Shown here: piece after piece, positions 1 through 8,265 of the stretch | Numbering within the stretch: the first letter of the stretch is position 1 | Layout of the letters: every line of letters begins with the position of its first letter | Assembly: GCF_018413645.1 (NCBI RefSeq) | Contig: NZ_JAHCDA010000001.1 | Coordinates: forward strand, 1,054,001-1,118,000 | Direction of reading: 5' to 3' | Source: Roseococcus pinisoli | Lineage (GTDB): Bacteria; Pseudomonadota; Alphaproteobacteria; Acetobacterales; Acetobacteraceae | DNA length: 64,000 nucleotides | Made by a program: the position numbers and the translations under genes | Notes under the pieces: generated by a model | The model's input: only the letters and a program-made list of their open reading frames with translations | Databases searched by the model: none | What the model was told of the DNA's origin: nothing

Positions 1-73
1 CCAGGCTTGCCGTGATCCGCGCCCGCAGCGCGGCTGGCGCCTGAATTTGACCGGCGCAAGCCATATACACGTT

Positions 74-88
74 ATTGCATTGTGCAAT
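74..88. promoter_or_regulatory. 15-bp palindrome, candidate operator upstream of the first ABC operon
   Basis: ATTGCA-TTG-TGCAAT is a perfect inverted repeat in an AT-rich patch about 190 bases before the first gene. It is flanked by two ATATAC copies. Compact palindromes of this kind are typical of dimeric regulators such as GntR-family repressors, but no such regulator is encoded in the window. The rest of 1-279 shows no gene I can support. Confidence 0.4.
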
Positions 89-279
89 TTACGCATATAC
101 GATCTCCAAATGAAGAATTCCACGCCAGCGCTTCGCCTGTGTCGGCTGCCTGACATGCCTGCAACGGCAGGGCGCTGCCGCTTCTCGAACGGCGCCTGAC
201 GCGCGGCCATCGGCCGCCTTCGAAATCCAGGCCGGCCGCTGCCCGGCCCGCCGAATCATCCCCATTCCAGGAAATCGTG

Positions 280-1917
280 ATGAACGCTGATCGTCGTAGC
301 TTCGGTCTGCTGATAGGCGGCGGGATCGCCGCCCTTGCCGGAAATGCCGTCCTGCCCCGCCCTTCGCAGGCCAGCACGGCCGCCGGTAGCCGGCGGGAAG
401 GCGGGCACGCCACCTTCCTCCTCAGCAGCCTCGAAAGCGGGTGGGGCCTGAACGAGAAGGTCGATACCTATACCGGCATCGTCTGGGGCCAGATCGCCGA
501 CAAGCTCGTCCACGTCGATGCGCAGGGCAACGCCACGGCCTGGATCGCCGAGCGCTGGGACGAGAATCCCGACCAGACCGAATTCGTCCTGCACCTGAAG
601 CGGGGCGTGACCTTCTCGGACGGCACGCCGCTCGACGCGCGGGCCGTCGCGGCGAATATCGACCTCTGGGCCAAGGGCGATACCTCCCGCGGCGTCGGGC
701 GCCTCGGCCTCTTCCCGTCCAGCACCTACCGCGCCTCCGAGGTGATCGACGACCACACGCTGCGGGTGAGCTTCACGGCGCCCACCCTCAGCTTCATCCC
801 CACGCTGGGCTATCACAAGGCGGTGCTGCGTGCGGTCTCGAGCCTCAATCTGCGGCCGAACGAACTCGGGGATCTGAGCAAGCAGTTCGGCAGCGGCCCC
901 TTCGTGCTGCAGTCCTGGCAGGAGAGCGACAATGTCGTGCTCGTGCGGCGGCAGGACTACAATTGGGGCCCCAAGGCGATCGACCATTCCGGGCCGGCCA
1001 GCCTGGAGCGCATCACCTTCAAGGTCGTCAGGGACGCCTCGCTGCGGGGCTCGGCGCTGCAGGCCGGCCAGGCCGAGATTGTGCTGAACATCGCGCCCCA
1101 TGAGCTGGCTGCGCTGCGCACCCGGGGGCTGAGCGTCGTCGCGCCGGAAAGCCTCGGCTTCGTCAGCGGCTTCGTCGTCAACACGCGCGCCCCGCATTTC
1201 GGCGAGCTCAGCGTCCGCCAGGCCGTCCAGCACGCGATCAACCGGCAGGAGATCGTCGACACGGTCTTCACCAGCGACTGGGCGCCCGCACGCACCTTCC
1301 TGCAGTCCAACGTCCCCGAGGCCGGCGATTTCAGCAGCCTCCTCGCCTACGACCCCGACAAGTCCAAGCGCCTGCTGGACGAGGCCGGCTGGCGGCCGGG
1401 CCGCGACGGCGTGCGCGTGAAGGACGGCCAGCGTCTGAGGTTCAACCTTTATGCCAGCCCCTGGGTCAGCACCTCGCGTCCGGTGGACGAGGTCGTCACG
1501 CAGCAGCTGCGGAAGGTGGGCATCGCCGCCACGCTGCAGGTCGTCGACATCTCGACCTACAATGCCCGTGTGCGGGGCAACGACAATGTCCCGCTGGTCG
1601 AGATCAGCCGCAGCTTCCTGGACGCCGGCGTGGTCGGGAACATCCTGACGGACGCCAATGGCGGCGAGGATCTGTTCAGGTACGGGCAGACGAACGCGAC
1701 GCTGAACCGCCTCGCCGGTGAGGTCGCCAATGCCGTCGATCGCCGGGCGCGCGCCGCGACCTTGCAGGAGGTGCAGCGCCATGTGCTGGAGCAGGGGCTG
1801 TTCATCCCCACGGCGCAGCTGCTGCAGCGGCTCTACGTGCAGACGCCGAAACTGAAGGGCGAGATCTACAGCGGCGCGGCCTACCCGCTCTACTACGGCG
1901 CCTGGCTCGAGGCTTAG
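280..1917 (+). CDS. ABC transporter substrate-binding protein, peptide/opine type (SBP_bac_5)
   Basis: Periplasmic binding protein of the dipeptide/oligopeptide/nickel class (family 5), about 545 residues, the usual size. The N-terminus is a Tat-type signal: DRRSFG, a hydrophobic stretch, then an alanine-rich cleavage region near residue 30. The conserved GVTFSDGTPLDA segment follows around residue 110. GTG at 277 and ATG at 280 are both in frame; AGGAA at 269-273 spaces better to the ATG, so I chose it. It heads a five-gene run: two permeases, a fused double ATPase and a flavin monooxygenase. The ligand cannot be read from the sequence. Because a monooxygenase follows, a sulfonated, amino-acid-derived or chelator-like compound is a plausible guess. 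Confidence 0.9.
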   Translation: MNADRRSFGLLIGGGIAALAGNAVLPRPSQASTAAGSRREGGHATFLLSSLESGWGLNEKVDTYTGIVWGQIADKLVHVDAQGNATAWIAERWDENPDQTEFVLHLKRGVTFSDGTPLDARAVAANIDLWAKGDTSRGVGRLGLFPSSTYRASEVIDDHTLRVSFTAPTLSFIPTLGYHKAVLRAVSSLNLRPNELGDLSKQFGSGPFVLQSWQESDNVVLVRRQDYNWGPKAIDHSGPASLERITFKVVRDASLRGSALQAGQAEIVLNIAPHELAALRTRGLSVVAPESLGFVSGFVVNTRAPHFGELSVRQAVQHAINRQEIVDTVFTSDWAPARTFLQSNVPEAGDFSSLLAYDPDKSKRLLDEAGWRPGRDGVRVKDGQRLRFNLYASPWVSTSRPVDEVVTQQLRKVGIAATLQVVDISTYNARVRGNDNVPLVEISRSFLDAGVVGNILTDANGGEDLFRYGQTNATLNRLAGEVANAVDRRARAATLQEVQRHVLEQGLFIPTAQLLQRLYVQTPKLKGEIYSGAAYPLYYGAWLEA

Positions 1918-1923
1918 TCCGGC

Positions 1924-1965
1924 CCGGCGCGGCGGGGACCGGCATGCGCCGCTCCGCCGCGCCGG
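1924..1965 (+). other. 12-bp perfect stem-loop between binding-protein and permease genes
   Basis: CCGGCGCGGCGG (1924-1935) pairs perfectly with CCGCCGCGCCGG (1954-1965) around an 18-base loop, 7 bases after the stop codon. No T-tract follows, so it is better read as an mRNA-stabilising or attenuating structure that lets the binding protein exceed the permeases than as a full terminator. Confidence 0.55.
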
Positions 1966-1996
1966 CGCCGCCAACTTCTCCGGAATGTGAAGCGCG

Positions 1997-2983
1997 ATGA
2001 GCCTCAGCCCCCATGTCAGTCATGCCGCGTCGCGGATCGCGCAGGCGGTCGTCGTCGTCCTGCTGGCCTATACGGCGACCTTCCTGATCATCAACGTCCT
2101 GCCCGGCGATCCGATCTCCAACATGCTGCTGGATCCGGATAATGGCTTCACGCCGGAGGAGATCGCGCCGATCATCGCCTATTACGGCCTGGATCGGCCG
2201 GTGCCCGAGCAGCTGTGGACGGCGCTCTCCCGCTTCGTCGTCGGGGATCTCGGCATCTCGCTGCGGTCGAACCTTCCGGTCTCGGGCCTCGTGCTGGATG
2301 CGCTGCCTTCGACGCTGACCCTCGCGGCCTCTGCGCTGGCCGTCTCGCTGTTGCTGGCCTTCCTGATCGCCTATGCCTCGCAGAACCTGCCGCCGCGCCT
2401 GGGGCAGGGGCTGATCCGGGCGATCCCGTCCGTGTCGCTCGCCATTCCGAGCTTCATCGTCGGCATTTTCCTCATCCAGGTCTTCGCGTTTCAGTTCGGG
2501 CTGTTCCGGATCACCAGCCCGGACAGTTTCGCGGCGACGCTCTTCGCCGCGATCGCCCTCGGCCTCCCGGTCTCCGCGCAGATCGCGGAGGTCCTCATCA
2601 CCAACCTCGATCACGAGGCGCGGCAGGACTATTTCGCCGTGGCGCGATCGCGCGGGCTGTCGCGGGCGGCGCTCTTCGGCCGCCACCAGCTCCGGCCCTC
2701 CTCCCTGCCGGTCGTGACGATGGTGGCGCTCGCGGTGGGCGAGTTGCTGGGCGGCTCCCTCATCACCGAGGCGATCTTCGGCCGGAAGGGGATCGGCTCC
2801 CTCGTCCAGGGCGCGGCCTCGACGCAGGACTTTCCCGTCCTGCTCGCCGTCGTCTCGCTCGCCGCCGTGGTCTTCGTCGCGGTCAACCTGCTGGCGGATC
2901 TGATCTACCCGCTGCTCGACCCGCGGCTGCGGCGCCGTCAGGCGGCCCGCATCCCGGCGCCCGATGCGGAGACCCTCGTCTGA
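1997..2983 (+). CDS. ABC transporter permease, DppB type
   Basis: Inner-membrane subunit of a peptide/nickel-type importer, 328 residues, of normal length. The N-terminal membrane helix is followed by the family segment NVLPGDPISNML near residue 33, a periplasmic region, and five further hydrophobic segments. The cytoplasmic EAA loop that docks on the ATPase is visible late in the protein (DYFAVARSRGLSRAALFGRH), followed by the typical TEAIFGRKGIGSLV. The stop codon overlaps the next permease start (TGATG), indicating translational coupling. The upstream ribosome-binding site is weak, consistent with lower expression than the binding protein. Confidence 0.92.
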   Translation: MSLSPHVSHAASRIAQAVVVVLLAYTATFLIINVLPGDPISNMLLDPDNGFTPEEIAPIIAYYGLDRPVPEQLWTALSRFVVGDLGISLRSNLPVSGLVLDALPSTLTLAASALAVSLLLAFLIAYASQNLPPRLGQGLIRAIPSVSLAIPSFIVGIFLIQVFAFQFGLFRITSPDSFAATLFAAIALGLPVSAQIAEVLITNLDHEARQDYFAVARSRGLSRAALFGRHQLRPSSLPVVTMVALAVGELLGGSLITEAIFGRKGIGSLVQGAASTQDFPVLLAVVSLAAVVFVAVNLLADLIYPLLDPRLRRRQAARIPAPDAETLV

Positions 2984-3828
2984 TGGCGACCTTCCCCGCC
3001 GCGCAGGCCCTGCCGTTCCGCGACGCCTGGGCGGGCGCACGCCGGGTGCCGACCGCGGTCATCCTCTCCTTTGCGGTCGTCTTCATCGTCGTCGCCTGGT
3101 CGCTCCTGCCCGACCTCTTCACGCATCACGACGCCTATGTCGGCGACACGTCGCAGAAGCTGCTTCCTCCCTCTGCGCGCTATTGGTTCGGCACGGATCA
3201 TCTGGGCCGGGATCTCTTCACGCGGGTCGTGCACGGGACCTGGGCCTCGGTCACCAGCGCGGCGATGGCGGTCGCCGTCGGGCTGGTCGCCGGCGGGCTG
3301 ATGGGCCTGCTGGCGGGCTTCCTCGGCGGATGGACGGACACGGTCGTGGCCAGGCTGGTCGACGTGCTGCTGGCGATCCCCAACTTCCTGCTGGCGGTCG
3401 TCATCGTCAGCTCCTTCGGCTTCGAGACGACCAATATCGCCATCGCGACCGGCGTCTCCTCCGTCGCGGCCTTCGCGCGGCTGATGCGATCCGAGGTGCT
3501 GAGGACGAGCACCTCCGTCTTCGTCGAGGCCTCGGGCCTGCTCGGCGGGTCGCGCTGGCACATCCTGCTGCGCCACGTCCTGCCGAATTCCAGCCGGTCG
3601 GTGCTGGCGCTCGCCGTGCTGCAATTCGGCACCTCGATCCTCATCATCGCGGGCCTGGCCTTCCTCGGCTACGGCGACCCCCCGCCGGCGGCCGATTGGG
3701 GCCTGCTGGTGGCGAGCGGCAAGGACTATCCGAGCTCGCCCTGGCTCGTCTTCGCGCCCGCGGGGGTCATCGTCGTGACCGTGCTGGCGATCAACCGCAT
3801 CAGCCGCTGGATCCGCCATGCACATTGA
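2983..3828 (+). CDS. ABC transporter permease, DppC type
   Basis: Second membrane subunit, about 281 residues. The ATG at 2983 overlaps the preceding stop, and the frame upstream of it has no family similarity, so this is the start. The family mark GTDHLGRDLFTRVVHG lies near residue 68, and the EAA loop (SGLLGGSRWHILLRHVLPN) is followed by LAFLGYGDPPPAADWG. It should form a heterodimer with the DppB-type subunit. The last 11 bases overlap the ATPase gene, so the permeases and ATPase are very tightly coupled. Confidence 0.92.
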   Translation: MATFPAAQALPFRDAWAGARRVPTAVILSFAVVFIVVAWSLLPDLFTHHDAYVGDTSQKLLPPSARYWFGTDHLGRDLFTRVVHGTWASVTSAAMAVAVGLVAGGLMGLLAGFLGGWTDTVVARLVDVLLAIPNFLLAVVIVSSFGFETTNIAIATGVSSVAAFARLMRSEVLRTSTSVFVEASGLLGGSRWHILLRHVLPNSSRSVLALAVLQFGTSILIIAGLAFLGYGDPPPAADWGLLVASGKDYPSSPWLVFAPAGVIVVTVLAINRISRWIRHAH

Positions 3829-5491
3829 TCGCCTGGCAGTCTCCCGCGCGGCGACGGAGATCCTGCGCGTCGAGGATCTGTCGGTCGCCTATGGCCGGCA
3901 GACGGTGGTGAGGCAGGCCGGCTTCACCCTGGAAAAGGGCAAGGCGCTTGCCCTGATCGGCGAGTCCGGCTCCGGCAAGTCGACCATCGCCAAGGCGGTG
4001 CTGGGGCTGCTGGGGCGGGGTGAGGCGAAGGTCACCGGCCGTATCCGCTTCAAGGGCGAGGACCTGCTCGCCCTGCCCGAGAGGAAGTTCCGCGCCCTGC
4101 GGGGCCGCGCCATCGGCTTCGTCCCGCAGGATCCGCAGAACGCGCTCAATCCCGTCCGCACCATCGGCTCGCAGGCGCATGAGGCGGCGAGGCTGCTGGA
4201 CCTGCCGGATGGCGAGGCCGAGCGGCGGGCCATTCTCGATACCTTCGCCCTGATCGGCCTCGCCGATCCCGAGCGCGTCTATCGCTCCTACCCGCATCAG
4301 ATGTCGGGCGGCATGCTGCAAAGGGTGCTGATCGGCCTCGCCGTGCTGCCGCGCCCCGATCTCATCGTCGCGGACGAGCCGACCTCGGCGCTGGACGTCA
4401 CCATCCAGAAGCGCATCCTGGACCTGCTGATGGAGTTGCGCGGCGCGCTCGACCTCAGCCTGCTCTTCATCACGCATGACCTTGCCCTCGCGGCGGAGCG
4501 CACCGACGAGGTGGTGGTGCTGAAGGACGGCGCGGTTCAGGAAATCGGCGCCTCCGGGCAGGTGTTCCGCGCCCCCGCCTCCGACTATGCGCGCCGGCTC
4601 CAGGCCGATGTGCCGGCGTTGAACCCGGACCGCTTCCGCGCCGTGGCCAGGCGCGGCCAGGAGGCGCGCGGCGGTGGCGGAATGGGCATTCGCGTCGAGG
4701 CCGTCTCGAAGAGCTTTCACGCCGACGGCCGCTCCCTTCGCGCGGTGGACGAGGTGTCCTTCTCCGTCGCGGCGGGGCGGACCCATGCACTTGTCGGCGA
4801 ATCCGGCTCCGGGAAGACGACGCTGGTCCGCCTTCTGCTCGGGCTGGAGACGCCGGATGCAGGCCGCCTCACGGTAGATGGGCAGGCGGTGCATGGCCTG
4901 TCGCGCGACGCGCTGCGCGGCCTGCGCCGCAACCTCCAACTCGTCTACCAGAACCCCTTCACCTCACTCGATCCGACCTGGAAGGTGCGGAACCTCATCC
5001 GGGAGCCGCTGGACCAATACCGGCTCGGCGACCGTGCGGAGCGCGAGGCCCGCGTCCTCGACACGCTGCGCTCCGTCGGCCTTTCCGAGGAGCTGCTGGA
5101 GCGGCGGCCCGCGAAGCTGTCCGGCGGTCAGCGCCAGCGCGTCGCCATCGCCCGCGCCCTCGTGCTGCGGCCGCGGGTACTGGTCCTGGACGAGCCGACC
5201 TCGGCCCTCGACGTCACGGTGCAGGCCGGCATCCTGCAGGTGCTGAGCGAGCTCCAGGCCGCGCACGGCCTCACCTATCTGTTCATCTCGCATGACCTCT
5301 CGGTCGTCCGGCAGATTGCGGACACGGTGACGGTGCTGCGGCATGGCCGCGTCGTCGAGCAGGGAGCGGTAGAGCAGGTATTCGAGCGCCCGGCACAGGC
5401 CTACACACGGGCGCTCATCGACTCGATACCACGGCCGCGCCGGGCGGAGTCTGCCCCTGCGCCGGCCCGAGACCATTCGTACCAGTCCTGA
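3818..5491 (+). CDS. Dipeptide-type ABC transporter ATP-binding protein, DppD-DppF fusion
   Basis: One polypeptide of 557 residues carries both ATPase halves of a peptide-type importer. Half one has Walker A GESGSGKST (about 48-56), a signature written MSGGM instead of LSGGQ (common in DppD) and Walker [13 protein letters not shown]. Half two starts near residue 289 (MGIRVEAVSKSF), with Walker A GESGSGKTT, LSGGQRQRV and [12 protein letters not shown]. Fused ATPases of this layout are known in proteobacterial family-5 importers (for example GsiA- or YejF-like). It energises the two permeases just upstream. ATG at 3818 lies inside the end of the DppC-type gene. Confidence 0.93.
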   Translation: MHIDRLAVSRAATEILRVEDLSVAYGRQTVVRQAGFTLEKGKALALIGESGSGKSTIAKAVLGLLGRGEAKVTGRIRFKGEDLLALPERKFRALRGRAIGFVPQDPQNALNPVRTIGSQAHEAARLLDLPDGEAERRAILDTFALIGLADPERVYRSYPHQMSGGMLQRVLIGLAVLPRPDLIVADEPTSALDVTIQKRILDLLMELRGALDLSLLFITHDLALAAERTDEVVVLKDGAVQEIGASGQVFRAPASDYARRLQADVPALNPDRFRAVARRGQEARGGGGMGIRVEAVSKSFHADGRSLRAVDEVSFSVAAGRTHALVGESGSGKTTLVRLLLGLETPDAGRLTVDGQAVHGLSRDALRGLRRNLQLVYQNPFTSLDPTWKVRNLIREPLDQYRLGDRAEREARVLDTLRSVGLSEELLERRPAKLSGGQRQRVAIARALVLRPRVLVLDEPTSALDVTVQAGILQVLSELQAAHGLTYLFISHDLSVVRQIADTVTVLRHGRVVEQGAVEQVFERPAQAYTRALIDSIPRPRRAESAPAPARDHSYQS

Positions 5492-5518
5492 ACTGCCGGA
5501 CCGGAATTCGGAGCTCCC

Positions 5519-6823
5519 ATGTCAGCACGCCAAGACCGACTGACCCTCGTCGCCTTCGCCGACCCCAACATGTTCTACAGCGGCGATCCGGCCCGCGCGC
5601 GCGACCCGGGGCGCTTCGGCATCGAGAACTTCATCGCCCACGCGAAGCTGGCGGAGAAGGCCGGCTTCGATGCCATCTTCAAGCCCGACTTCCTCGGCCT
5701 CGATCAGGTGAAGTCCGAGATGCGGCCGCGCGCCGGCTTCGAGCCGCTGACGCTGCTCAGCGCCCTGTCCCAGCACACGCGGCGGGTGGGGCTGATCGTC
5801 ACGGAATCCACCTCCTTCACCGAGCCCTACAACGTCGCGCGCTACTTCACCTCGCTGGACAATGTCAGCGGCGGCCGGGCGAGCTGGAACGTCGTCACCA
5901 GCTATTACGGCGAGGAGAATTTCGGCGACGGAAAGCTGCTGTCGCTGGCCGAGCGGTACCGCAAGGCCGACGAGTATCTGGAGGTGGCCTACAAGCTGTG
6001 GGACGGCTGGAAGGAGGGCTCCGTCTCCTATTCCGAAAAGGGGCACCGCTTCGACGGCAATCTCGTGGAGGAAGCCGATTTCGTCGGCGACTATTTCCGG
6101 GTCAAGCAGGCGCTGGACATCCCGCCCGGCCCGCAGCGCAGGCCCGTCATCGTGCAGGCCGGCGCGTCGGAGAATGGGCTGGATTTCGCGGCCCGCCACG
6201 CCGAGATCGTCTTCGCCGCGACGCCGGATCTGGAGACAGCGATCCCCTTCTACCAGGACCTGAAGCAGAGGGTCGTGGCCCAGGGGAGAAGCCCCTCGCA
6301 GCTGCGGGTCCTGCCGGGTCTCAACATCTTCGTGGCGCCCACGGCGGGCGAGGCGGAGGCGATCTACCACAGCCAGTTCACCGACCAGAACCTGTTGAAG
6401 TATCGGGACAAGATCGTCCGGGAGGCACCGCTGTTCCGCCTGGAAGGCCTTGATCTGGATGAGCCCATCCCGGCCAGCGCCATCCCGGCGGAGGAGGAGC
6501 TCCAGGGCGTCGAGCGGCGCCGCAGCCGGGGGCTGCTCCTGCGCCGGTATTTCCTGCGCCCCGGGGCGACGCTGCGGAAGGTCCTGAGCGAGGTCTACGA
6601 ATTCGGTCACCTGACCCTGATTGGCACGCCGGACAGCATCGCCGGCGACATCGCCACCTGGTTCGAGGCCGAAGCAGCGGACGGCTTCGTCCTGAAGGGC
6701 GGCAATTCCTTCGCCGCCGTGGCCGAGCAGGTGCTGCCCATCCTCGAGGCCAAGGGCATCCTGCGGCGCCCGGCAGGGGAAGGGCTGACCTTCAGGCAGG
6801 CGTTGTTTGGGAACGGGGCGTAG
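5519..6823 (+). CDS. LLM-class flavin-dependent monooxygenase (NtaA/SnaA/DszA family)
   Basis: FMN-dependent oxygenase with a luciferase-like TIM barrel, 434 residues. Family marks are TFTEPYNVAR-like FTEPYNVARYFTSLDN, SGGRASWNVVTS and the late FVLKGGNSFAAVAEQVLPIL. Members use reduced FMN from a separate reductase to oxidise nitrilotriacetate, pristinamycin intermediates, dibenzothiophene sulfone, long-chain alkanes or sulfur compounds. No flavin reductase gene adjoins it, so reduced flavin must come from elsewhere. It follows the ABC ATPase by 27 bases in the same direction, and a shared role (import, then oxidative cleavage) is the simplest inference. A second paralogue lies at 39824-41185. 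Confidence 0.9.
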   Translation: MSARQDRLTLVAFADPNMFYSGDPARARDPGRFGIENFIAHAKLAEKAGFDAIFKPDFLGLDQVKSEMRPRAGFEPLTLLSALSQHTRRVGLIVTESTSFTEPYNVARYFTSLDNVSGGRASWNVVTSYYGEENFGDGKLLSLAERYRKADEYLEVAYKLWDGWKEGSVSYSEKGHRFDGNLVEEADFVGDYFRVKQALDIPPGPQRRPVIVQAGASENGLDFAARHAEIVFAATPDLETAIPFYQDLKQRVVAQGRSPSQLRVLPGLNIFVAPTAGEAEAIYHSQFTDQNLLKYRDKIVREAPLFRLEGLDLDEPIPASAIPAEEELQGVERRRSRGLLLRRYFLRPGATLRKVLSEVYEFGHLTLIGTPDSIAGDIATWFEAEAADGFVLKGGNSFAAVAEQVLPILEAKGILRRPAGEGLTFRQALFGNGA

Positions 6824-6855
6824 GCTTCGCCCGTCGCCTAAGGCCGGCCCGATCC

Positions 6856-7569
6856 CTATTCCGCTAAGGTATCCGTCCGCCAGCGCGCCGCCGTGACCAT
6901 GGGGTCGAGGCTGAGGCGGCCGACGATCTGCTCCAGCGCCTCGTCCTGTCGGCTGTCGGAGCCCAGCACGGCATGGACCTCCACGCGGTCGGTGTCCTCG
7001 ATGTTGCTGCTCTCCAGCCGGCGCAGGTGCAGGCCGCGCCCGCCCAGCCCCTGCAGCAGCATGGCGCGGACACGCGCCTCCTCCGCGCCGCGGCAGACGA
7101 CCTCGACCGTGTAGCAGGCGGGCGCGGCCCCGGCCGTCGAGGCCGCGAGCAGGGGTTGCCGGTTCACCATCCGGACCAGCGGCCGGAGGAAGAGGTTCAC
7201 CAGGACGATGAAGCCCGCCACCAGCGCCGCATGCAGATGCGCACCCATGCCGGCGAGCAGGCCGACGGCGGCGGAGCACCAGAGCGTCGCGGCCGTGTTG
7301 AGGCCGCGGACATTGGCGCCTTCCTTGAAGATCACGCCGGCGCCGAGGAAGCCGATGCCGGAGACCACCTGCGCGGCCACGCGGGTCGGGCTCGCATCCG
7401 GCCCGGCGAGCGAGGAGAAAACGACGAAGCTGGCCGCGCCGATCGCGACCAGGGTGTTGGTGCGCAGTCCGGCGAGGCGCTGGTGCCATTGCCGTTCGAA
7501 GCCGATCGCGGCGCCGAGCAGGGTGGCGGTGCCGAGGTTGAGCGCCGTCTCGAGAAGCGGGGGAATCAT
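6856..7569 (-). CDS. MgtC/SapB family membrane protein
   Basis: Inner-membrane protein, about 237 residues. The N-terminal half has the MgtC signature: a first helix with LGAAIGFERQWHQRLAGLRTN, then ASFVVF, VSGIGFLGAGVIFKEG and NVRGLNTAATLWCSAAVGLLAG, with about five helices. The C-terminal half is a soluble ACT-like domain. The reading frame stays open upstream, but the extension is arginine-rich and unlike the family, so I start at ATG 7569. Relatives support growth at low magnesium and survival in macrophages, and modulate ATP synthase or PhoR. The role here is unknown. It converges with the LLM gene. Confidence 0.88.
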   Translation of the reverse strand: MIPPLLETALNLGTATLLGAAIGFERQWHQRLAGLRTNTLVAIGAASFVVFSSLAGPDASPTRVAAQVVSGIGFLGAGVIFKEGANVRGLNTAATLWCSAAVGLLAGMGAHLHAALVAGFIVLVNLFLRPLVRMVNRQPLLAASTAGAAPACYTVEVVCRGAEEARVRAMLLQGLGGRGLHLRRLESSNIEDTDRVEVHAVLGSDSRQDEALEQIVGRLSLDPMVTAARWRTDTLAE

Positions 7570-7669
7570 GGGAATTGTCCAAACCGGCGAGGGAGGGCGG
7601 CGCGCCTTCCTTCGGGACGCTGCAGTCACGTTTCGAAGGCGCGGATGTAGATCGCTTTGATGAAATTGC

Positions 7670-7721
7670 CGGGACGGTGGCGTTTCAGGCGAAAGACAAT
7701 GCGCCCTGCCTGACCGTCCCG
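7670..7721. other. Nested stem-loop between mgtC-like gene and small ORF
   Basis: CGGGACGGT (7670-7678) pairs with ACCGTCCCG (7713-7721), and inside it CAGGC (7686-7690) pairs with GCCTG (7708-7712). On the minus strand the structure begins 6 bases after the stop of the 84-residue ORF and ends about 100 bases before mgtC. It may be a terminator for the ORF or part of an mgtC leader. On the plus strand it is followed by CTTTT. Confidence 0.45.
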
Positions 7722-7727
7722 ACGCTT

Positions 7728-7982
7728 TTAGCGGCCGCGAGGCTTTCCCCGGACGGGACCGCGCGCCCTGCGGCGAGTAAGGCCGGCCGGCTGATCCGCC
7801 CTCGCGGCCTCGCGCCAGGAGCAGGAGAGCTTTCCGGTCGAAGGGTCGAGCCGCCAGGTCGCGACGAGGCGGGGGGTGGGCCGGCAAGGCAGCACGCCCT
7901 TGCCGCGCGGCAGGATCGTAGAGGCGCGCTGCGGGCGCAGGCGCGCAGGGCCCCGCAGGGCCAGCATCATGGTCTCGAACAT
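7728..7982 (-). CDS. Small hypothetical protein, 84 residues
   Basis: A basic, arginine-rich small protein starting MFETMMLALRGPARL. Its middle holds a phrase, RLVATWRLDPSTGKLSCSW, of a kind I associate with tiny uncharacterised alphaproteobacterial proteins of the pattern R-L-V-x-x-W-x-x-D-P-x-T-G-x-L. The frame has an alternative start at 8003. It is followed directly by a strong stem-loop and lies upstream of the mgtC-like gene in the same direction. No function can be given. The tail is low-complexity arginine, so a chance ORF is not excluded. Confidence 0.45.
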   Translation of the reverse strand: MFETMMLALRGPARLRPQRASTILPRGKGVLPCRPTPRLVATWRLDPSTGKLSCSWREAARADQPAGLTRRRARGPVRGKPRGR

Positions 7983-8191
7983 CTTCGGTCTCCGTCCGGC
8001 CACCGGGCCCGGACGGCGGGCGACGGACGGGTCGCCGATCCCTAGATCGACGTCCCGGCGACGCCCAGCGCCGCTGCGCCAGGAAGCCTGTTCGCTGTGG
8101 GGGATGACGTCGCGGCCCGCGCCGCGGTCACGGCGAAGGAGACGACGCCACGACTAGGGTGGCAGTCCATCACACTCTCGGTTGTTGAGCA

Positions 8192-8218
8192 GGGCGTCGC
8201 GGCCTGGCCGCGACGCCC
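8192..8218 (-). terminator. Strong hairpin downstream of the HerA-like gene
   Basis: GGGCGTCGCGGCC and GGCCGCGACGCCC are perfect 13-base inverted arms separated by one base (effective stem 11, loop 5), starting 48 bases past the stop of the minus-strand HerA-like gene. There is no T-run, so it is probably a weak or factor-assisted terminator, or a 3' end protector. Confidence 0.5.
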
Positions 8219-8265
8219 GGCAGGCTCCTACGCCCGGCCGTCCGCCGCCGTCAACGCCCGAAACC

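Noticed and set aside
256-1974. Long minus-strand open frame antisense to the first binding protein
   Set aside because: A frame shadow typical of GC-rich DNA; the plus strand has a signal peptide and family motifs, while the minus product is Arg/Ala/Asp-rich without any fold.
6856-7887. 343-residue version of the MgtC-like protein starting at 7887
   Set aside because: The extra about 106 residues are Arg/Pro/Ser-rich and overlap the small ORF and the hairpin; the membrane protein starts at 7569.
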